A DNA stretch of 37,634 nucleotides, taken from contig NZ_LT838843.1 of the NCBI RefSeq assembly GCF_900176655.1, forward strand, positions 899,341-936,974, written 5' to 3'. The translations under genes and the position numbers were made by a program. The notes under the pieces are model-generated. The model was not told the origin of the DNA. It saw only the letters and a list, made by a program, of their open reading frames with translations, and did no database searches. Positions 7,467 through 14,861 of the stretch are shown piece by piece (positions within the stretch are counted from its first letter, which is position 1; the number at the start of each line of letters is the position of its first letter). The stretch is from Collinsella vaginalis (GTDB lineage Bacteria > Actinomycetota > Coriobacteriia > Coriobacteriales > Coriobacteriaceae).

Positions 7467-8648
7467 ATGTCTTTGAACATGAACCCTGCCATGAATCGCA
7501 GGAGCCTGGTAGCGGGCGTAGCCGGGCTGGGGGCTGCGGGCATTCTCGCCGGGTGCTCCGGCGGCGGCGCCTCGTCAGACGGCGGATCCGCGGCGGGCTC
7601 GGGCTCGGCCATCAAGATCGGCAGCATCGGACCGAAGACGGGGGCCACCGCATCCTACGGCCTCTCCGTCACCAACGGCGCCGAGCTCGGCTGTAAGGAG
7701 TTCTCGGTCGACGGCCTCTCGTTCGAGTACCGCAGCGAGGACTCAACGGGCAACGCCGAGACTGCGGTGAACGCCTACAACACGCTCGTCGACTGGGGTA
7801 TGCAGGCCCTCGTCGGCCCCACGCTGACCGGTCCCTCGGTCTCCGTGGCCGCCTCCTGCAACGACGACCGCACTTTCATGATCACCCCGTCCGCGTCCTC
7901 CGAGGACGTCACGAGCGGCAAGGACTGCGTCTTCCAGGTCTGCTTCACCGACCCCAACCAGGGCAAGAACGCGGCCCTCTTCCTCGCCGACAAATACGCC
8001 GACGAGAAGATCGCCGTCATCTACAACTCCGGTGACGCCTACTCCTCGGGCATCTACAACGCGTTCAAGGAGCAGGCCTCGGCGTCCAAGCTCCAGATCG
8101 TGAGCGAGGAGGCCTTCAAGGACGATTCCGCCTCGAGCTTCAACAACCAGCTCACCAAGGCCCAGGCCGCCGGCGCGACCTTCATCTTCGCGCCCATCTA
8201 CTACACTCCGGCCTCCGTGCTCCTCACCAACGCGCACGACATGGGCTACGAGGTCACCCTCATGGGCTGCGACGGCATGGACGGTATCCTCGGCGTGGAG
8301 AACTTCGACACCAGCTATGCCGAGGGCCTGCTGCTCATGACCCCGTTCTCAGCCGACGACCCGGCGAGCGCCGATTTCGTCAAGGCCTACCAGGACGCCT
8401 ACGGCGAGACGCCCGACCAGTTCGCGGCCGATGCCTACGACGGCGTCCACGCGGTGGCCGAGGCCATCAAGAAGGTCGGCGTCACCGCGGACACCGCGCG
8501 CGAGGACGCGTGCGACAAGCTGGCCGCCGCCATGCTCGAGATCACGGTGGAGGGCCTCACGGGCACGCTCTCCTGGAATGACAAGGGCCAGGTCGAGAAG
8601 GACCCGACGGCATACGTAATCACGGACGGCAAGTACGTCAAGGCGTAG
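7467..8648 (+). CDS. livK: Branched-chain amino-acid ABC transporter, substrate-binding lipoprotein
   Basis: This 393-aa periplasmic-binding-type protein (Leu/Ile/Val-binding, type I fold) is the first gene of a complete liv cluster. Residues 1-30 are a lipoprotein signal with twin basic residues, a hydrophobic core and the lipobox L-A-G-C with Cys30; a Gly/Ser linker follows. The mature part begins I-K-I-G-S-I-G-P-K-T-G, the usual start of LivJ/LivK proteins. It would be lipid-anchored outside the membrane and hand amino acids to LivH/LivM. The ATG at 7467 follows GGAAGGAG. Ligand identity within the family (branched-chain amino acids, other amino acids, amides) cannot be fixed from sequence alone. 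Confidence 0.92.
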   Translation: MSLNMNPAMNRRSLVAGVAGLGAAGILAGCSGGGASSDGGSAAGSGSAIKIGSIGPKTGATASYGLSVTNGAELGCKEFSVDGLSFEYRSEDSTGNAETAVNAYNTLVDWGMQALVGPTLTGPSVSVAASCNDDRTFMITPSASSEDVTSGKDCVFQVCFTDPNQGKNAALFLADKYADEKIAVIYNSGDAYSSGIYNAFKEQASASKLQIVSEEAFKDDSASSFNNQLTKAQAAGATFIFAPIYYTPASVLLTNAHDMGYEVTLMGCDGMDGILGVENFDTSYAEGLLLMTPFSADDPASADFVKAYQDAYGETPDQFAADAYDGVHAVAEAIKKVGVTADTAREDACDKLAAAMLEITVEGLTGTLSWNDKGQVEKDPTAYVITDGKYVKA

Positions 8649-8676
8649 GTGAATCACCTGCACAGACGTACTCCAA

Positions 8677-8708
8677 GCAGGCAGGGACGGAGCTCCGCCC
8701 CTGCCTGC
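8677..8708 (+). terminator. Intercistronic hairpin between livK and livH
   Basis: The arms GCAGGCAGGGACGGAG and CTCCGCCCCTGCCTGC are directly adjacent and pair over 16 positions with one mismatch. No T-run follows, so it is probably a partial terminator or an RNA-stabilising stem. Either would let the binding protein be made in excess of the membrane genes. Confidence 0.6.
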
Positions 8709-8749
8709 GTTCGCATGTACACACGGTTTCAAGATTGCGGGGTGCATAC

Positions 8750-9631
8750 ATGACGGTCTTCCTCCAGTACCTGGCCAACGGCCTCTCGATGGGAAGCGTC
8801 TACGCCATCATCGCGCTCGGATACACCATGGTCTACGGCATCGCCAAGATGCTGAACTTCGCCCACGGCGACGTGATCATGGTCGGCGCGTACGTCTCCT
8901 TCTGCGCGACGAGCTACCTGGGGCTGCCGGCCCCGGTCGCCGTCCTCATCTCCATCCTCGCCTGCACGGCCCTGGGTGTCCTCATCGAGGGGCTCGCCTA
9001 CAAGCCGCTGCGCCAGGCGGGCCCGCTCGCGGTCCTCATCACCGCCATCGGCGTGTCCTACCTGCTGCAGAACGCCGCGCAGCTCATCTGGGGCGCCACG
9101 CCCAAGAACTTCACGGCCATCGTGAGCTTCCCGGTGCCCGAGCCCTTGGCCTCGCTCAACGTCTCGGCGGTGAGCATCACGACCATCATCGTCTGCCTGG
9201 TGATCATGGCGGCCCTCATGTGGTTCACTGGCCACACGAAGATGGGCAAGGCCATGCGCGCGGTCTCCGAGGACAAGGACGCCGCCCGCCTCATGGGTAT
9301 CAACGTGAACCGGACGATCTCGATGACCTTCGCGATCGGCTCGGCCCTGGCCGCGCTCGCCGGCGTGCTCATGTGCAGCTACGCCCCGGTGCTCCAGCCC
9401 ACCACGGGCGCCATGCCCGGTATCAAGGCCTTCACCGCGGCCGTCTTCGGCGGCATCGGGTCGATCCCGGGCGCCTTCATCGGCGGCATCCTGCTCGGCA
9501 TCATCGAGGCTATGGCGCAGGCGTACATCTCCTCGAGCCTGGCGAACTCCATCGTCTTCGCCGTCCTGATCGTCGTGCTCCTGGTGAAGCCCGCGGGGCT
9601 CCTTGGCAAGTACGTGCCGGAGAAGGTGTAG
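8750..9631 (+). CDS. livH: Branched-chain amino-acid ABC transporter permease LivH
   Basis: This 293-aa polytopic permease (about eight hydrophobic segments) is one of the two membrane subunits of the liv importer. It begins with the family pattern L-Q-Y-L-A-N-G-L-S-M-G-S-V-Y-A-I-I-A-L-G-Y-T. The segment M-G-K-A-M-R-A-V-S-E-D-K-D-A-A-R-L-M-G-I-N is the cytoplasmic coupling loop that contacts the ATPases. A TTG at 8735 would add five residues; I prefer the ATG at 8750, although its RBS (GCGGGG) is weak. The gene sits 100 bp after livK behind a strong hairpin and abuts livM. Confidence 0.93.
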   Translation: MTVFLQYLANGLSMGSVYAIIALGYTMVYGIAKMLNFAHGDVIMVGAYVSFCATSYLGLPAPVAVLISILACTALGVLIEGLAYKPLRQAGPLAVLITAIGVSYLLQNAAQLIWGATPKNFTAIVSFPVPEPLASLNVSAVSITTIIVCLVIMAALMWFTGHTKMGKAMRAVSEDKDAARLMGINVNRTISMTFAIGSALAALAGVLMCSYAPVLQPTTGAMPGIKAFTAAVFGGIGSIPGAFIGGILLGIIEAMAQAYISSSLANSIVFAVLIVVLLVKPAGLLGKYVPEKV

Positions 9632-9640
9632 GTGGCAGCC

Positions 9641-10711
9641 ATGAAATTCTTGAACGATAAGGTCACGCGCCGCGACTTCCTCACCTACGGCCTGGTGGTC
9701 GCAGCCTTCATCGTCGTGTCACTCCTCGCCTCCCAGGGCGTGATCCCGCGGTCGCTCAGTGGTCAGCTCGTGCCCGTCACCTGCTACGTCGTCATGGCGA
9801 TCTCGCTGAACCTCGTGGTCGGCGTCGCCGGAGACCTCTCGCTCGGCCATGCCGGCTTCATGAGCGTAGGGGCCTTCTCCGGGGTCGTCTGCGCGATGAG
9901 CCTCTCCGCGGCCATCCCCGATGACGGGATCCGCTTGGCGGTTTCCATGGTCGTCGGCGCGCTCTTCGCGGCCGTCGCGGGCTTCCTCATCGGCATCCCA
10001 GTCCTGCGCCTGCGCGGCGACTACCTGGCCATTGTGACGCTCGCCTTCGGCGAGATCATCAAGGAGGTCGTGAACTGCCTGATCGTGGGCACCGATGCGA
10101 TCGGACTGCACGTGATCTTCAACGTCGCCGGCGACAAGACCGTCGACGACCTGCACCTGCTTGAGGGCGGGGTGGCCATCATCAAGGGCGCCCAGGGCGC
10201 TTCGGGCACCGAGAAGATCGCGACCTTCGCCGCCGGGTTCGTGCTCGTGATGATCGCGCTCGCCGTCGTGCTCAACCTGGTGCGCAGCCGCGCCGGCCGC
10301 GCCATCATGGCCGTGCGCGACAACCGGATCGCCGCGGAGAGCGTCGGCCTCTCCATCACCAAGTACCGCCTTATCGCCTTCGTGGTCTCGGCGGCCCTGG
10401 CCGGTGCCGCGGGTGCGCTCTACGGAGCTAACTTCTCGCAGCTCTCACCCGCCAAGTTCGATTTCAACACCTCGATTTTGGTGCTGGTCTTCGTCGTCCT
10501 CGGCGGCCTCGGCAACATGCGCGGCTCCATCATCGCCGCCGTGCTCCTGACGATCCTGCCCGAGGCCCTGCGCGGGTTCTCGGACTACCGCATGCTCGTC
10601 TACGCGATCGTGCTGATTCTCGTCATGCTCTTCACCAACAACCCGCAGCTGAAGCTCACCCTGGGCAAGCTGCTTCCGAAACGAGAGGGGGCGGTCGCCC
10701 ATGGCGAATAA
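9641..10711 (+). CDS. livM: Branched-chain amino-acid ABC transporter permease LivM
   Basis: This is the second membrane subunit of the liv importer, about 356 aa, with roughly ten hydrophobic segments. The segment S-L-G-H-A-G-F-M-S-V-G-A-F is the LivM signature, and V-R-D-N-R-I-A-A-E-S-V-G-L is the coupling loop for the ATPases. I chose the ATG at 9641, preceded by AGGTGG; an in-frame GTG at 9632, next to the livH stop and preceded by GGAG, would add three residues. The 3' end overlaps livG by 11 bp, pointing to translational coupling. Confidence 0.93.
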   Translation: MKFLNDKVTRRDFLTYGLVVAAFIVVSLLASQGVIPRSLSGQLVPVTCYVVMAISLNLVVGVAGDLSLGHAGFMSVGAFSGVVCAMSLSAAIPDDGIRLAVSMVVGALFAAVAGFLIGIPVLRLRGDYLAIVTLAFGEIIKEVVNCLIVGTDAIGLHVIFNVAGDKTVDDLHLLEGGVAIIKGAQGASGTEKIATFAAGFVLVMIALAVVLNLVRSRAGRAIMAVRDNRIAAESVGLSITKYRLIAFVVSAALAGAAGALYGANFSQLSPAKFDFNTSILVLVFVVLGGLGNMRGSIIAAVLLTILPEALRGFSDYRMLVYAIVLILVMLFTNNPQLKLTLGKLLPKREGAVAHGE

Positions 10712-11567
10712 GTTCAACTTCCAGCGGGCGCGGATGGTGCCGGTCCCGAGCCGCGCCATCGTGCCCGATCGCGACCTTGAGCACACGCCCGCGCTCGAGT
10801 GCATCCACCTGGGGATCGAGTTCGGCGGTCTCAAGGCCGTGGACGATTTCAACCTGACCATCGGCAAGACCGAGATCGCCGGCCTCATCGGCCCGAACGG
10901 CGCCGGCAAGACGACCGTCTTCAACCTGCTCACCAAGGTCTACCAGCCCACGCACGGCACCATCCTCATCAACGGTCAGGATACAAGCGGCAAATCCGTG
11001 GCGCAGGTGAACCGCATGGGCGTGGCCCGCACCTTCCAGAACATCCGCCTGTTCGATTCCATGAGCGTGCTCGACAACGTCAAGGTCGGTCTGCACAACC
11101 AGGAGCCATACTCCGCCTTCGAGGGCGTCATCCGCGCCCCACGGTTCTGGGCCCGCGAGCGCGAGTTCGAGGAGCGGGCCCACGAGCTGCTCGACATCTT
11201 CGACATGGGAGGCCTTGCTTCGGAGCGGGCCGGCTCGCTGCCCTACGGCGCCCAGCGCCGGCTCGAGATCGTCCGCGCCCTCGCGACGAACCCGCGGCTC
11301 CTCCTCTTGGACGAGCCCGCGGCGGGCATGAACCCGTCCGAGACTGCGGAGCTCATGGAGAACATCGTCAAGATCCGCGACACCTTCCAGATCGCGATCA
11401 TGCTCATCGAGCATGATATGAGCCTCGTGATGAACATCTGCGAGGGCATCTGCGTGCTGAATTTCGGCCGCGTCATCGCGAAGGGCACACCGGAGGAGAT
11501 CCAGAGCAACGAGACCGTCATCGAGGCGTACCTCGGCAAGCAGAAGGAGGCGGGCACCGATGAGTAA
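10701..11567 (+). CDS. livG: Branched-chain amino-acid ABC transporter ATPase LivG
   Basis: This 288-aa ATP-binding subunit has Walker A G-P-N-G-A-G-K-T-T (about residues 64-72), a Q-loop in R-T-F-Q-N-I-R-L-F, the LivG-type signature L-P-Y-G-A-Q-R-R-L-E (near 180), Walker B L-L-L-L-D-E-P and the H-loop E-H-D. The signature lacks the classical L-S-G-G-Q but is normal for LivG. An N-terminal extension of ~35 residues precedes the ABC domain. It overlaps livM at its start and livF (8 bp) at its end. It energises uptake together with LivF. Confidence 0.94.
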   Translation: MANKFNFQRARMVPVPSRAIVPDRDLEHTPALECIHLGIEFGGLKAVDDFNLTIGKTEIAGLIGPNGAGKTTVFNLLTKVYQPTHGTILINGQDTSGKSVAQVNRMGVARTFQNIRLFDSMSVLDNVKVGLHNQEPYSAFEGVIRAPRFWAREREFEERAHELLDIFDMGGLASERAGSLPYGAQRRLEIVRALATNPRLLLLDEPAAGMNPSETAELMENIVKIRDTFQIAIMLIEHDMSLVMNICEGICVLNFGRVIAKGTPEEIQSNETVIEAYLGKQKEAGTDE

Positions 11568-12297
11568 CGAGGACCGTGCGACGAACGCGGAGGCCATGCT
11601 CTCCGTCTACAACATCAACGTCTGGTACGGGGCGATCCACGCCATCAAGAGCGTCTCCTTCGACGTGCGGGAGGGCGAGATCGTGGCTCTGATCGGGGCG
11701 AACGGCGCCGGCAAGTCGACGACGCTGAAGACCGTGTCCGGACTCCTCCGCAGTCAGACCGGCTCCATCACGTTTTTGGGCGACGACATCATGCACACCC
11801 CGGCCGACAAGCTCGTAGGCCGCGGGCTCGCGCAGGTGCCCGAGGGGCGCCGCGTCTTCCTTGAGATGTCCGTTGAGGAGAACCTCGAGATGGGGGCCTA
11901 CACGCAGCCCAAGACCAGCGTGGCTCCGGGCATCGCGCGGGTGTACGACGCGTTTCCGCGCCTGAAGGAGCGCCGCCGCCAAGTGGCGGGAACGCTCTCT
12001 GGCGGTGAGCAGCAGATGCTCGCCATGGGACGCGCGCTCATGAGCAATCCGAAGCTCCTGATGCTCGACGAGCCCTCGATGGGGCTGGCGCCCATCCTGA
12101 TTGAGCAGATCTTCCAGATCATCGAGGACCTGCATCGCTCGGGTTCGACGATCCTGCTGGTGGAGCAGAACGCGCAGATGGCGCTCTCCATCGCTACCCG
12201 CGCCTACGTGATGGAGACCGGCAAGGTCACGCTCACTGGTACCGGGGCCGAGCTCCTCGTGAACGACGACGTCCGCCGCGCCTACCTCGGCGGGTAA
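11560..12297 (+). CDS. livF: Branched-chain amino-acid ABC transporter ATPase LivF
   Basis: This 245-aa second ATPase of the importer has Walker A G-A-N-G-A-G-K-S-T (about 46-54), signature L-S-G-G-E-Q-Q-M (near 146), Walker B L-L-M-L-D-E-P-S-M-G-L-A-P, and E-Q-N in place of the H-loop E-H-D, which is usual for LivF. It starts inside the end of livG and closes the livKHMGF unit. No T-rich terminator follows; the next element is a long inverted repeat and then the second repeat cluster. Confidence 0.95.
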   Translation: MSNEDRATNAEAMLSVYNINVWYGAIHAIKSVSFDVREGEIVALIGANGAGKSTTLKTVSGLLRSQTGSITFLGDDIMHTPADKLVGRGLAQVPEGRRVFLEMSVEENLEMGAYTQPKTSVAPGIARVYDAFPRLKERRRQVAGTLSGGEQQMLAMGRALMSNPKLLMLDEPSMGLAPILIEQIFQIIEDLHRSGSTILLVEQNAQMALSIATRAYVMETGKVTLTGTGAELLVNDDVRRAYLGG

Positions 12298-12338
12298 GGG
12301 GCTTCCTTTGACAGCCGAGGGCCTCCCTTAACGGTTGG

Positions 12339-12399
12339 GGCGCCGCGGGTGGGGCGCCCTATGGCGGCCAGATTGGGGGAGTAGAGCGCCCGCGGCGCC
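12339..12399. repeat. Perfect 11-bp inverted repeat after livF
   Basis: GGCGCCGCGGG (12339-12349) and CCCGCGGCGCC (12389-12399) are perfect inverted repeats 39 nt apart, just before the 40-bp array. They could form a GC-rich stem ending the liv transcript, although no T-run follows. Confidence 0.5.
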
Positions 12400-12489
12400 T
12401 GAAAAGCGCGATGTCCCCTGGATGCACGGTTTTCGGCGATGAAGAACAAGATGTCCGCTGGATGCACGGTTTTTTGTGCTGAAAAACAA

Positions 12490-12525
12490 GATGTCCTCTG
12501 GATGCACGGTCATTCAGGGGACATC
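12490..12525. repeat. Hairpin form of the dispersed repeat (cluster 2)
   Basis: The arms GATGTCCTCTGGATG (12490-12504) and CATTCAGGGGACATC (12511-12525) form a 15-bp stem with two non-Watson-Crick positions and the loop CACGGT. It is the reverse-oriented twin of the hairpin at 5700-5735. Confidence 0.7.
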
Positions 12526-12808
12526 ATGCTATTCATGGCTAGCTAGTCAGCAAAAGCGCAGACCACCTCTGAGCGTATGCGCATCGGCCGAGTCGCACCT
12601 CTTCAAAAACCGTGCATTCAGAGGACATCCTGCTGAAAGCCCTCTACCTCTTGCATACAGAGGACATCCTCGCTCGCGTGCCGCCGCCGCGCCCCGCGCC
12701 CTGTTTCACGCCCGTATCGCGGCCCGCTGGCCATTGACGAGCACCGCCCGCAGGCAGACCATAGGTGCCGCGTGCATTCAGAGCAAGACGAGGAGAGCGG
12801 GCTTGACC

Positions 12809-13819
12809 ATGGAGCAGTGGACGAAATTCGGCAAGGCGATCGCAGGGCGCATGCCCGTCATCGTCCCGCTGTGCGTGCTGCTCGGCGTGTTTTTCCCACG
12901 GTTCTTTGGCGCCGCAGGCCCCTTTGTCCCCGCGATCTTCGCGTTCATGACCTTCCAAGGCTCGCTCAACAACACCCTCGGCCAGCTCATCGAGACCTTC
13001 CGGCATCCCGTCGACCTTCTCGTCATCATCGTGATCACCCTCGTTCTCATGCCGCTCGGCGCCTTCGCCTTAGCCCAGATCTTCTTCGCCGACAACACCA
13101 ACCTCGTCACCGGCATCGTCCTCGAATACTCGGTGCCCGTCGGTATCGTGAGCTTCATGTGGGTCGGCATCTTCGGGGGCAACGGCTCGCTTGCGCTTGC
13201 GACCATCCTCGTCTCAACGCTGATCTCGCCGTTCAGCATCCCCCTCACGCTGAGCCTCCTGCTCGGCGAGGCCGTGGCCATCGACGCCGTCGGCATGATG
13301 AGCTCCATGATCTTCATGATCGCGCTGCCGGCGCTTGCCGGCATGGTCCTGAACGAGCTCACCCATGGATGGGGGCGCGAGAGGCTTTCCCCGCTCATCA
13401 CCCCCGCCTGCCGCGTGCTCATGCTCGTGATCATCACCGCGAACTCCACAGCCATGAGCGAGCATGTGCTGCATCTGACCTGGGAGCGCGTCGGGGTCGC
13501 CGTGTTCATCCTCCTGTTCGCCACCACGGGCTTCATCTGGGGCATGCTTGCCGCGCGGATCTTGAACCGCCCCTTCGCGACGTTCGTCACCATGAGCTTC
13601 GACTGCGGCCTGCGCAACATCTCGTCGGGCGCCGTCATCGCCACGCAGTACTTCCCTGGCGAGGTGGTCTTCCCGGTGATGTGCGGCACCCTGTTCCAAC
13701 AGGTTCTCGCCTCATTCGCCGGCCGTGCCATGCAGTGGCTGGGGGATGAGGAGACCCGACGGCAGGACCGCGAGGTCTCCGGCGGCCTCGCCATCCTTAA
13801 GCGCCGTCGCAAGGGATGA
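12809..13819 (+). CDS. BASS-family (bile acid:sodium symporter-like) transporter
   Basis: This 336-aa membrane protein has about nine to ten hydrophobic segments and reads like the bacterial BASS/YocS family. Marks are F-M-T-F-Q-G-S-L early on, Y-S-V-P-V-G in the middle and C-G-L-R-N-I-S-S-G-A-V-I-A near the C-terminus, where the family has its crossed-helix, Na+-binding region. Substrate is unknown; bacterial members carry bile acids, pantoate, keto acids or other organic anions. I use the ATG at 12809; a TTG two codons upstream (12803) has better spacing from GAGGAG and may be the true start. A truncated copy of the dispersed repeat ends a few bases before this RBS. The next gene begins 6 nt after its stop. 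Confidence 0.78.
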   Translation: MEQWTKFGKAIAGRMPVIVPLCVLLGVFFPRFFGAAGPFVPAIFAFMTFQGSLNNTLGQLIETFRHPVDLLVIIVITLVLMPLGAFALAQIFFADNTNLVTGIVLEYSVPVGIVSFMWVGIFGGNGSLALATILVSTLISPFSIPLTLSLLLGEAVAIDAVGMMSSMIFMIALPALAGMVLNELTHGWGRERLSPLITPACRVLMLVIITANSTAMSEHVLHLTWERVGVAVFILLFATTGFIWGMLAARILNRPFATFVTMSFDCGLRNISSGAVIATQYFPGEVVFPVMCGTLFQQVLASFAGRAMQWLGDEETRRQDREVSGGLAILKRRRKG

Positions 13820-13825
13820 TCGCCC

Positions 13826-14596
13826 ATGCCCCTCATCTTCGAGAGCATGGCGTCGCAGGGGAAGCCCGATGACAACAGGCGACCGACCGGCCACTGTCCA
13901 TTTTGCGACACCGACGCCCTCACGGATGTGCTCCTGCGCGAAGGGGACCGCATCTGGCTCATGAACAAGTACCGGACCCTGCGCGACACGGTCCAGACTG
14001 TCATCATCGAATCCGCAGATCACGATGGGGACCTCTCAAATTATCCGCGGGAGCAGGCCCGTGCGGTGATCCGCTTCGCGCTCGCCTGCTGGGATGCGAT
14101 GATCGCCACGGGGTCGTTTCGCAGCGTGCTCATGTACAAGAACTTCGGCCCGCTCTCGGGCGGGAGCCTGCACCACCCTCATCTGCAGGTGGTGGGTCTC
14201 TTGCATGAGGACGGCTATGCGAACGTCGGGCCCGAGAACCTGGGCGGCATGCTCGTGAGCGAGCGCGCAGGCGTCGACGTACGCGTCTCAGACGACCCGG
14301 TGATGGGCTTCTTCGAGGTTAACATCGGCATGCGATGCGATGCCGGGCCGGTTGCGCGCGATGCCTTCGCCGACGCGATCCGAGCGACGGCGGCCTATGT
14401 GCTCGAACGCCATCACGGCGGCCGCTGCACCTCGTACAACCTCTTCTTCTATCACGTGGAGGGCCGCACCGTTTGCAAGGTCGCGCCCCGCTGGGTGGCC
14501 TCGCCGTATTATATCGGCTACCGGCTCGCCCAAGTGGACTGCCGCGAGAAGCTCGCATCGGATGCCGAGGAGCTGAGGGCGCACCTCGAGGTGTGA
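13826..14596 (+). CDS. GalT/HIT-like nucleotidyltransferase-fold protein (DUF4931-like)
   Basis: This 256-aa protein has the layout of the galactose-1-phosphate uridylyltransferase/HIT superfamily. C-P-F-C at residues 24-27 is a half zinc site, and G-G-S-L-H-H-P-H-L-Q (about 112-121) resembles the active-site H-P-H-x-Q of GalT. I recall this architecture as DUF4931, a family without a settled function. It follows the BASS transporter by 6 nt and is almost certainly co-transcribed. That pairing may mean it acts on the imported compound or on a nucleotide derivative of it, but this is inference. There is no Leloir-pathway neighbour to support true GalT activity. Confidence 0.7.
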   Translation: MPLIFESMASQGKPDDNRRPTGHCPFCDTDALTDVLLREGDRIWLMNKYRTLRDTVQTVIIESADHDGDLSNYPREQARAVIRFALACWDAMIATGSFRSVLMYKNFGPLSGGSLHHPHLQVVGLLHEDGYANVGPENLGGMLVSERAGVDVRVSDDPVMGFFEVNIGMRCDAGPVARDAFADAIRATAAYVLERHHGGRCTSYNLFFYHVEGRTVCKVAPRWVASPYYIGYRLAQVDCREKLASDAEELRAHLEV

Positions 14597-14861
14597 GGAC
14601 ACGATCTACCGCTTCTAGCCGCGGCCGCGGTGCGCTGCTGGGGCCGATCTTGCGGTGTCGATCTTTCATACGGTCGCGGCGCATGAGCTGCCGCTGAATC
14701 GGCCGGTGCCAGACAAGGGCCTTTTGAGCGGCTTGATCCCGAACGCCGTTCACGGGTGCGTTCCGTCACCCCTGTGCCGTATGTCCGCACAAGAGCGTAT
14801 ACTCAGATCCGTACAAACAAGAAGCCCGCCGAAGCGGGCACGCCCGTAGGATCTGATACAT
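14597..14861. promoter_or_regulatory. Upstream region of the recJ-like gene with a 5'-UTR hairpin
   Basis: This 265-bp gap holds a TATACT word at 14798-14803, a plausible -10 box with no clear -35. Downstream is a hairpin GCCCGC-CGAA-GCGGGC at 14824-14839, which would lie in the 5' leader. The RBS before the ATG at 14862 is weak (GTAGGA, about 10 nt away). Confidence 0.35.

Larger units (their letters stand above)
12298..12808. repeat. Dispersed repeat, cluster 2, with a 40-bp-period array
   Basis: This 511-bp gap is filled by repeats. Three direct copies of ATGTCC(N)CTGGATGCACGGT start at 12411, 12451 and 12491, exactly 40 bp apart; the linkers are also similar (GAAAAGCGCG, GAAGAACAAG, GAAAAACAAG). 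The third copy runs into an inverted half and forms a hairpin at 12490-12525. Inverted copies follow at 12605-12632, 12652-12670 and, truncated, at 12771-12784. The first two direct copies end in a T-run after CACGG, and the inverted copy at 12605 begins with the matching A-run. A frame open upstream of the next gene through this array is not coding. Confidence 0.8.

Noticed and set aside
12411..12670. CRISPR array
   Set aside because: Only three direct units, short linkers that are themselves similar, inverted copies present, and no cas genes nearby.
12476..12808. Upstream extension of the BASS frame by 111 codons
   Set aside because: It is translated repeat DNA; the transporter family begins at the ATG at 12809.
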